From contig DATMXS010000404.1 in NCBI GenBank assembly GCA_035561355.1, positions 1 through 7,728 on the forward strand: a stretch of 7,728 nucleotides of DNA, read 5' to 3'. A program made the translations under genes and the position numbers. This DNA is from DATMXS01 sp035561355 (GTDB lineage: Bacteria > Acidobacteriota > Terriglobia > Bryobacterales > Bryobacteraceae). Below are positions 1-5,414 of the stretch, piece after piece; position 1 is the first letter of the stretch; each line of letters opens with the position of its first letter. The notes beneath the pieces were generated by a model that did not search any database, was not told the DNA's origin, and saw nothing but the letters and a program-made list of their open reading frames with translations.

Positions 1-2103
1 CTCCTGTATCAGACGGGCTATTTCCGCCAATACCTCAACCCCGACGGATGGCAGCAGGAACGCTATCCGGTGAACGATTTCTACACCCTGCCCGTCACGC
101 CTGTGACGGCCGCTGATGGCAAGGAATTGATCGTCACCGTGAACCTCCCGGCCGGCCCGGTGCACATCAAGGTCTGGCTGATGGAAGTGGGCCGGATCAA
201 GCTGTACCTGCTGGACACCAACATCCCCGAGAACACGCGGGCCGAATACCGCGACATAACCGATTCCCTGTATGGCGGCGATATCCACACGCGCATCCGG
301 CAGGAGATCGTACTCGGAATCGGCGGCGTCCGGGCACTCGGCGCGCTCGGGTACAAGCCGACCGTATACCACATGAATGAGGGTCACTCGGCGTTTCTCG
401 CGCTCGAGCGGATCCGGGTACTGATGCACGGCCACGGGCTGCGCTTCGACGAGGCACTCGAAGCATCCCGCAACAACAACGTCTTCACGACCCACACCTC
501 CGTTCCCGCCGGGATCGACATCTTCGATTCGGGGCTCATGTGGGAATACTTCAACGAGTACTGCCGCGAGATCGGCATCGACTTCGAACAGTTAATGGGG
601 CTCGGGCGGCGCAACCCGCACGACACCTACGAACGCTTCTCGATGGCCATCCTCGCCATCAAGAACTCGTGCTACCGCAATGCGGTCAGCCAACTGCACC
701 GGTCGGTTTCCCAGGAGATGTTCGCGGACCTCTGGCCGCAGTTGCCGGTCTGGGAAGTCCCCATCACTTCTGTCACGAACGGCGTTCACCTGCTGACCTG
801 GCTGTCGAGCGACACCGCCACGCTATACGATCAGTACCTGCAGCCCGATTGGCGCGAGCGGCTCAATGACCCACGCACCTGGGAGCAGGTGCAGGACATT
901 CCGGACCAGGAGCTTTGGGAAGCCCACCGCCGCCGCAAGCGCCGTCTCATCGCATTCGTGCGCGAGCAGCAGGCCGGGAGTGCGCGACACCGGAAGGCCG
1001 CTTCGGCCGAAATACGGCGCGCCGGCGAGGTGCTCGATCCCGAGGCCTTCACGATCGGCTTCGCGCGGCGGTTCGCAACGTACAAGCGGGCAACCTTACT
1101 GTTCCGCGATGTCAACCGGCTCAAGCGGATTCTCTGCAATCCGGAGATGCCCGCACAGGTCGTCATCGCGGGCAAAGCTCATCCGAAGGACCACCCCGGC
1201 AAGGAACTCATTCGCCAGATCTGGCAGCTCTCACGCGATCCCGACCTCGCCAAGAAGATCGTCTTCGTCGAGGACTACGAGGTGAGCGTCGCGCGCAACC
1301 TGGTGCAGAGCGTGGATATCTGGCTAAACAATCCGCGCCGGGGCGAAGAGGCGTGTGGCACCAGCGGCATGAAGGCCGGGATCAACGGCGTCCTCAACGT
1401 AAGCATTCTGGACGGCTGGTTCGACGAGGCGTACGAGCACACAGGCGGTTGGGCGATCGGCGATCGCATCGGTTATTCCGAAGACCAGGACGAGGCGCAC
1501 GCAACAGCCATTTACTCCCTGCTCGAGAACGAGATTCTGCCCGCGTTTTATGAGCGCGACCAGGGTGTTCCGCGCGAGTGGATGCAGCGCATGAAGCGCT
1601 CGCTGATGTACGTCAGCCCGCAGTTCAATTGTGCGCGCATGGTGGACGAGTACATGGCGCAGTTGTACGATCCCGCCCACCGTGCTTTCCTCGACGTACA
1701 GCAGGAGGAATTCAGCCTGGCGCGGCAGAAGACCAAGTGGAACGCCGAGGTTCGCAAAGTCTGGGAGCAGGTGCGCTTCGTCGAACTCGACGCCTCACCG
1801 AACGGTGCGATTCTGAGCGGCCGTCCAGTGCCGGTGCGAACTGCCGTGGATCTTGCCGGCCTCAAGCCGGACGATGTACGGGTCGAGGTGGTGGTGGGAC
1901 GGGTCGGGCCTACCGGTCAGCTTGAAGAAACAGAAGTGATGCTGCTGCCGGCGGTGGAACAGCGCGGGCAAGTGGTCGTCTTTGAGAAGGAGATCGTCCC
2001 GCAGCAGACGGGACGCATGGGGTACGCCCTGCGCGTCGCGCCGAATCACTACGGGGATCCGCTGACACGGCCCTGCAGCGCGCTGCTGAAGTGGAGTAGT
2101 TAG
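1..2103 (+). CDS. glgP: Alpha-glucan (glycogen) phosphorylase, 5'-truncated by the window edge
   Basis: This enzyme releases glucose-1-phosphate from the non-reducing ends of alpha-1,4-glucan with orthophosphate, using pyridoxal phosphate (PLP); it acts on glycogen in the cytoplasm. The frame is open from base 1, and its first codons (LLYQTGYFRQYLNPDGW) are already family sequence, so the GTG at 70 is internal and the true start is upstream. 700 codons are visible; the short-type family is usually about 700-850 residues and often has an N-terminal DUF3417 domain, which would be off the window. In fragment numbering, the motif TTHTSVPAG carries His165, matching the active-site His of muscle phosphorylase. 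RRFATYKRA has Arg357 and Lys362, matching the phosphate-site Arg/Lys of KRIHEYKRQ. GTSGMKAGINGVLN holds Lys458, the expected PLP lysine. NEGHSAF and GKAHPKD are also typical. The catalytic set is intact, so the gene looks functional. Its downstream neighbour is convergent, so it is not co-transcribed with the rest. The gene symbol is by family; maltodextrin specificity cannot be excluded. Confidence 0.5.
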   Translation, partial: LLYQTGYFRQYLNPDGWQQERYPVNDFYTLPVTPVTAADGKELIVTVNLPAGPVHIKVWLMEVGRIKLYLLDTNIPENTRAEYRDITDSLYGGDIHTRIRQEIVLGIGGVRALGALGYKPTVYHMNEGHSAFLALERIRVLMHGHGLRFDEALEASRNNNVFTTHTSVPAGIDIFDSGLMWEYFNEYCREIGIDFEQLMGLGRRNPHDTYERFSMAILAIKNSCYRNAVSQLHRSVSQEMFADLWPQLPVWEVPITSVTNGVHLLTWLSSDTATLYDQYLQPDWRERLNDPRTWEQVQDIPDQELWEAHRRRKRRLIAFVREQQAGSARHRKAASAEIRRAGEVLDPEAFTIGFARRFATYKRATLLFRDVNRLKRILCNPEMPAQVVIAGKAHPKDHPGKELIRQIWQLSRDPDLAKKIVFVEDYEVSVARNLVQSVDIWLNNPRRGEEACGTSGMKAGINGVLNVSILDGWFDEAYEHTGGWAIGDRIGYSEDQDEAHATAIYSLLENEILPAFYERDQGVPREWMQRMKRSLMYVSPQFNCARMVDEYMAQLYDPAHRAFLDVQQEEFSLARQKTKWNAEVRKVWEQVRFVELDASPNGAILSGRPVPVRTAVDLAGLKPDDVRVEVVVGRVGPTGQLEETEVMLLPAVEQRGQVVVFEKEIVPQQTGRMGYALRVAPNHYGDPLTRPCSALLKWSS

Positions 2104-2126
2104 CTGATAAGCCGGCTCAGGAATTA

Positions 2127-2162
2127 CAGCGGGCTTCCCATGCAGGGGTGGGAAGCCCGCTG
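2127..2162. terminator. Bidirectional hairpin terminator between convergent genes
   Basis: A perfect 14-bp inverted repeat (arms 2127-2140 and 2149-2162, arm sequence CAGCGGGCTTCCCA) encloses an 8-base loop. It begins 24 bp after the phosphorylase stop codon and ends 7 bp before the stop codon of the minus-strand oxidoreductase gene. The position suggests it ends transcription from both sides. There is no run of T on either strand, so it is not a textbook intrinsic terminator; it may work as a 3'-end stabilising hairpin or with Rho. Confidence 0.5.
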
Positions 2163-2168
2163 CAGTCG

Positions 2169-3482
2169 TTAGCCTCGGCGGATGTCGTCGCGGGCGAAAT
2201 CCCAGGCGACCATTCGCTTCTCCCTGGCGGAGAGGTTCACCATGTGGGCGCAGGCGGCAGCGTGGTGCCCGGCGGTGGCGTCCTCCCAGTAGGGTTGGCG
2301 GGTGCGGATGGAATTGAGCCAGTTCGCGAAGTGCAGCACTGTGGCCTCCGGTCCCTCACTGAGGTAGCTTTCAGTTCCGGGCAACACCTTGGGCTTGCGT
2401 GTGGCCGGCAGCTCCGTTTCGCGCACCTTGGGGTCGCGGTAATACTCGTCCTCGAGCCGCCGCGGCCAGCTTTCGACGATCCAGCGGTTATCTTCGACGC
2501 CCCGCTCGGGATAGATGTTCAACCCGTCGCCGCCCAGCGACAGCGTGCCTTCGGTGCCAAGAAACTCGAAGCCGCTCTCGGACTGGGTCTGGTTATTGAA
2601 CGTCGAACTCAGGTTGACAACGAACCCTTCAGGGTATTCAAGGATCGCGTTAATGGTGTCGGGAACGTCGCGGCTCTCCTTCCAGCGGTACAACTGACCC
2701 ATCGCCATCACCTGCGAAGGAGCTTTGGCGCCCATCAGGTAATGAATGGTGGTGCACAGATGGACGAACAGGTCCGTCGCGATGCCGCCGGAGTAATCGT
2801 CGTAGCAGCGCCACCGGAAAAATCGCTCGTTGCTGTAAGGGCGCTTGGGCGCGGCGCCGAGGAACGCTTCCCAATCAACAGTTTGGGGTGAGGCGTCCGG
2901 CGGAATCGGGTAGATCCACGCGCCTGAGGCGGTGTTCCGGTTGTAGGCCGCCCGGACGATGGTGACCTTCCCGAGTTTGCCCTGCTGGATAACCTCCCGC
3001 GCTTTCTTCTGGAGCACACTGCTCATGCCCTGGCTGCCCACCTGGACAATGCGCCCGAGTTTGCGTGCAGCCCCGATGATCTCGACACCCTCGGCACTCC
3101 GGTACGTCAGCGGCTTTTCGCAGTACACATCCTTGCCGGCCGCCATCGCTTCGAGCACCATAGTGCGATGCCAGTGATCGGGCGTGGCGATGACGACGGC
3201 GTCGATGCTCTTATCCGCGAAGATGTCTTTGTAAGACTTGTACGGCTTCGCCCGGCCTCCCGTACGCTCGATCGCACGCTCGACGCGACCCTTGTACGCG
3301 TCAGTGACGGCGACGATCTCCACGCCGGCATTGGCGAGCAGGGCCGGCATCAGTTCGTGCGCGCGGGCGCCGGTTCCGACAAAACCAACCTGGACGCGCT
3401 CATTTGCGGCGTTCGCGAAGGCCGGCGCACCCGCCGCGATCGCGGCGCCGGAACCTAGAAAAGTCCGTCTGCTCAGTGACAT
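2169..3482 (-). CDS. Tat-exported Gfo/Idh/MocA family oxidoreductase
   Basis: A 437-residue NAD(P)-dependent sugar or polyol dehydrogenase-like protein. The N-terminus has a twin-arginine signal (SRRTFLG, Arg5-Arg6), a hydrophobic Ala-rich stretch and a likely cleavage after Ala25 (ANA), so it should be exported folded with its cofactor. A Rossmann domain follows: the dinucleotide motif GFVGTGARA is at 33-41, and Asp61 at the end of the second strand favours NAD over NADP by the usual rule. The signature CEKPL is at 121-125, with Lys123 as the usual catalytic lysine. The C-terminal alpha/beta domain contains TDLFVH with Asp237 and His241, the typical D-x3-H pair. EKP rather than the EVP-type motif argues against a GH109 glycosidase. 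The start is supported by GGGAG six bases before the ATG. It lies 29 bp downstream of the GH2 gene on the same strand, which suggests an operon, although a TATAAT in the gap may give it its own promoter. The substrate cannot be read from sequence; such secreted paralogues are numerous in Acidobacteria and Planctomycetes. Confidence 0.5.
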   Translation of the reverse strand: MSLSRRTFLGSGAAIAAGAPAFANAANERVQVGFVGTGARAHELMPALLANAGVEIVAVTDAYKGRVERAIERTGGRAKPYKSYKDIFADKSIDAVVIATPDHWHRTMVLEAMAAGKDVYCEKPLTYRSAEGVEIIGAARKLGRIVQVGSQGMSSVLQKKAREVIQQGKLGKVTIVRAAYNRNTASGAWIYPIPPDASPQTVDWEAFLGAAPKRPYSNERFFRWRCYDDYSGGIATDLFVHLCTTIHYLMGAKAPSQVMAMGQLYRWKESRDVPDTINAILEYPEGFVVNLSSTFNNQTQSESGFEFLGTEGTLSLGGDGLNIYPERGVEDNRWIVESWPRRLEDEYYRDPKVRETELPATRKPKVLPGTESYLSEGPEATVLHFANWLNSIRTRQPYWEDATAGHHAAACAHMVNLSAREKRMVAWDFARDDIRRG

Positions 3483-3488
3483 TCGATA

Positions 3489-3493
3489 CTCCC
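3489..3493 (-). promoter_or_regulatory. Shine-Dalgarno of the oxidoreductase gene
   Basis: On the minus strand GGGAG lies six bases before the ATG at 3482. It fixes this start and shows independent translation initiation despite the short gap to the upstream GH2 gene. Confidence 0.5.
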
Positions 3494-3499
3494 GAACGA

Positions 3500-3505
3500 A
3501 TTATA
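3500..3505 (-). promoter_or_regulatory. Possible internal -10 element (TATAAT) ahead of the oxidoreductase gene
   Basis: The minus strand reads TATAAT, a perfect -10 consensus, 6 bp past the GH2 stop codon and 17 bp before the oxidoreductase ATG. No -35 like TTGACA is visible at 16-18 bp upstream, where the sequence lies inside the GH2 coding end. It could be a secondary promoter; a start about 7 bases downstream would leave a very short leader that still includes the Shine-Dalgarno only partly or just fully. Treat as tentative. Confidence 0.5.
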
Positions 3506-3511
3506 GTCTGC

Positions 3512-5299
3512 TTACTGCACCATTTCGTTGATCTGCCGTATGGCCTTGACGTCGAACTTCGGCTTGCGATCGTACGTCAGGAGGCCGTTCACTTCCTGCT
3601 CCACATCCGTAAGCTGCGTGTAGCAGATGCCCGCGAAAGGCAATTTGGCAATGGCTTCGTACAGTCCCGTGAGCCGGGTCAGCGCGGAAGCCGACGTCTT
3701 CTCGACTCCGGCGTAGCCCCAGGAATCCGGCGGCACGTTCTGGCCTTCCGGAATGTACGCGATGCCGCCGAATTCGGACAAAGTGACGGGCGTCCCGTTG
3801 TACTTGTAACCGGGCGCGAGCGGCGGACGACCGCCGCTGTCCGGGGTGACGCCGGGCTTTCCAAGATCGCCGTAGATACGGAGCAGGTCGGCACCGGTGC
3901 GGGCATAGTTGTGGACTGCGAAGATGTCCGTCGTATCGACGTGCTCCCAACCGTCGTTGTCGATGACAGGGCGGGTGGCATCGAATGATTTGGTGAGCGC
4001 GTAGTTGGCCTTGAGGTGGTTCTGCTGGCGCGGATCACGGAGGTTCGGAGTGCCCCAGCTTTCGTTGATGGGGACCCACATAATCACGGACGGACTGCTG
4101 TAATCGCGCTCCACGGCCTCCATCCACTCGCGTGTGAACCGGTCCACGTACTGCTCGTCGAACTCGTAAGCGTTGGCCATCTCGGAAGACACGTACAGGC
4201 CCATCTTGTCCGCCCAGTAAAGGAAGCGAGGGTCCTCAACCTTCTGGTGCTTGCGCGCGCCGTTGAAGCCCATCTCCTTGGTCATGCGGATGTCGTATTT
4301 GATGGCCTCGTCGGAAGGAGGCGTAAGGATGCTCTCGGGCCAGTAGCCCTGGTCAAGCACCATCTTGAGGTAAACGGGGCGGTTGTTAATGAGGATTTTA
4401 TCGGCCGTTGTGGAGACGCTGCGGAACCCGAAGTAGGATTCGACGCGGTCGACCACCTGGCCAGCGCGGCGCAGTTCCAGCGTGACGTCGTACAAGTTGG
4501 GCGACGCGGCGGACCACAGGCGCGGATCACTCACGCCCAGCGTGAGGGCAGAAGGCGAAGTGCGGGCGCGAACAGTGCCGGTCGCGACCGGTTCCTTGTT
4601 CCAACGGATGGCGGCATGGACTTCGAGGTCCGGCTGCGGCGAGCGCAAGCGGGCATCGAAGCGGACAGTGCCCTCGGCGGTGGCGGTGATACGAATCTTC
4701 TCGAAGCTCGTCTCCGGGACGGCCTCGAGCCATACGGTCTGCCAGATGCCGCTCGTGCGGGTGTAGAAGATGCTCCGGCTCTTCGGCTCCCAGTACTGCT
4801 TCCCGCGCGGAATGGTGCGGTCGGTAGGAGGATCTTCCGCGCGCACTGTCACGGTGTTCTGCCCCGGTGCGAGATGAGGCGTAATGTCGAATGAGAATGG
4901 CGTGTTGCCGCCCGTATGGGCGCCCACGAGTTTGCCGTTCACCCACACCATTGCGCGGTAATCCACAGCACCGAAATGAAGGAGGGCGCGCTTCCCTTTC
5001 CAATCAGCCGGGACTGCGAAGCTGCGGCGGTACCACACCCATGGGTGGAAGGACGTGTCGGCGATGCCACTCAACTTGCTCTCAAAGCAGAAGGGCACCG
5101 TAATTTTGCGGCTGAACTTCTTGGTTCCGGACGCCCATCCGGCGTCCAGGCCGGCGTTCGCATCATCGAATTCGAACTCCCACGGACCGTTCAGGTTCGT
5201 CCAGGCCTCACGTACGAACTGCGGCCGCGGGTGCTCCGGGCGGGGGACTTGGGCCAAGGAGCACGCCACCGCCGTGACAAAGAGGAGAGCGATTCTCAT
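3512..5299 (-). CDS. Secreted glycoside hydrolase family 2 protein (beta-galactosidase/beta-glucuronidase-like)
   Basis: A 595-residue retaining exo-beta-glycosidase of the GH2 type. Residues 1-16 form a Sec signal peptide (MRIALLFVTAVACSLA) with likely cleavage after Ala16; the Cys13 context AVAC is a poor lipobox but a lipoprotein is not excluded. A jelly-roll sugar-binding domain spans about 25-185, with WTNLNGPWEF and VWVNGKLVG as typical blocks. An Ig-like domain follows to about 285, then the TIM barrel to the end. The acid/base is Glu413 in WVPINESWG, and the nucleophile is Glu509 in TLSEFGG; both are present, so it should be active. The C-terminal block YTQLTDVEQEVNGLL is typical of this subgroup. 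The frame extends upstream to an ATG at 5404, but those 35 codons run through an intergenic repeat and would bury the signal peptide, so 5299 is preferred. No good Shine-Dalgarno is seen. It is the first gene of a likely two-gene operon with the Tat oxidoreductase. The sugar specificity cannot be told from sequence alone. Confidence 0.5.
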   Translation of the reverse strand: MRIALLFVTAVACSLAQVPRPEHPRPQFVREAWTNLNGPWEFEFDDANAGLDAGWASGTKKFSRKITVPFCFESKLSGIADTSFHPWVWYRRSFAVPADWKGKRALLHFGAVDYRAMVWVNGKLVGAHTGGNTPFSFDITPHLAPGQNTVTVRAEDPPTDRTIPRGKQYWEPKSRSIFYTRTSGIWQTVWLEAVPETSFEKIRITATAEGTVRFDARLRSPQPDLEVHAAIRWNKEPVATGTVRARTSPSALTLGVSDPRLWSAASPNLYDVTLELRRAGQVVDRVESYFGFRSVSTTADKILINNRPVYLKMVLDQGYWPESILTPPSDEAIKYDIRMTKEMGFNGARKHQKVEDPRFLYWADKMGLYVSSEMANAYEFDEQYVDRFTREWMEAVERDYSSPSVIMWVPINESWGTPNLRDPRQQNHLKANYALTKSFDATRPVIDNDGWEHVDTTDIFAVHNYARTGADLLRIYGDLGKPGVTPDSGGRPPLAPGYKYNGTPVTLSEFGGIAYIPEGQNVPPDSWGYAGVEKTSASALTRLTGLYEAIAKLPFAGICYTQLTDVEQEVNGLLTYDRKPKFDVKAIRQINEMVQ

Positions 5300-5318
5300 A
5301 AGAGCGAAGCTTAGCAGG

Positions 5319-5361
5319 GCTCGCTTCGCTCGTGCTCGCGGCTCGTGGCTCGTAGCTCGTA
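5319..5361. repeat. Degenerate 7-bp tandem repeat (consensus GCTCGTR)
   Basis: The divergent intergenic region holds successive units GCTCGCTTC (5319), GCTCGT (5328), GCTCGCG (5334), GCTCGTG (5341), GCTCGTA (5348) and GCTCGTA (5355), followed by a diverged GCCAGTG (5362). The last full units are exact heptamers and the earlier ones vary by one to two bases in sequence or length. It is not coding in any plausible gene. It could be a slippage-prone simple repeat, a copy of a dispersed intergenic repeat, or a multi-site protein-binding region; the sequence does not decide. Confidence 0.5.
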
Positions 5362-5363
5362 GC

Positions 5364-5377
5364 CAGTGGGTACACTG
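5364..5377 (+). promoter_or_regulatory. Small palindrome overlapping a possible -10 box before the heparinase-like gene
   Basis: CAGTG-GGTA-CACTG is a perfect 5-bp inverted repeat with a 4-base spacer, lying 38 bp before the ATG at 5415. It overlaps TACACT (5371-5376), a weak -10 candidate for the plus-strand gene. No -35 consensus is visible at 17 bp. An operator-like role is possible in this divergent region, but five-base arms can arise by chance. Confidence 0.5.
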
Positions 5378-5414
5378 AAATCGGACACGCTGGCGAGGGG
5401 ACATTCACATAAAC

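Noticed and set aside
70..72. GTG at 70 as the phosphorylase start
   Set aside because: Upstream codons back to base 1 are in frame and encode family-typical sequence (LLYQTGYFRQYL), so the gene starts before the window.
1455..1470. GCGATCGC octamer (HIP1-like palindrome) in the phosphorylase gene
   Set aside because: It is a single occurrence within a coding stretch (AIGDRIG), so it is best explained by codon choice and not by a dispersed palindrome family.
915..1553. A 212-codon plus-strand open frame in another frame of the phosphorylase gene
   Set aside because: The translation is Arg- and Gly-rich with no motif, while the phosphorylase frame carries the phosphate-site and PLP-site motifs over the same bases.
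2148..2891. A 247-codon open frame on the plus strand opposite the oxidoreductase gene
   Set aside because: It overlaps the terminator hairpin and is antisense to a gene with an intact Tat signal, Rossmann motif and EKP motif. The translation is low in complexity and rich in Gly, Val and Ala.
4016..4894. A 292-codon open frame on the plus strand opposite the GH2 gene
   Set aside because: It is fully antisense to a well-supported GH2 gene with both catalytic Glu residues. Its translation shows no family motif, and such frames are common opposite G+C-rich genes.
5300..5404. ATG at 5404 as the GH2 start, giving 35 extra residues
   Set aside because: The extension is Arg/Ala-rich, is encoded by the intergenic heptamer repeat, and would place a clear Sec signal peptide in the interior of the protein.
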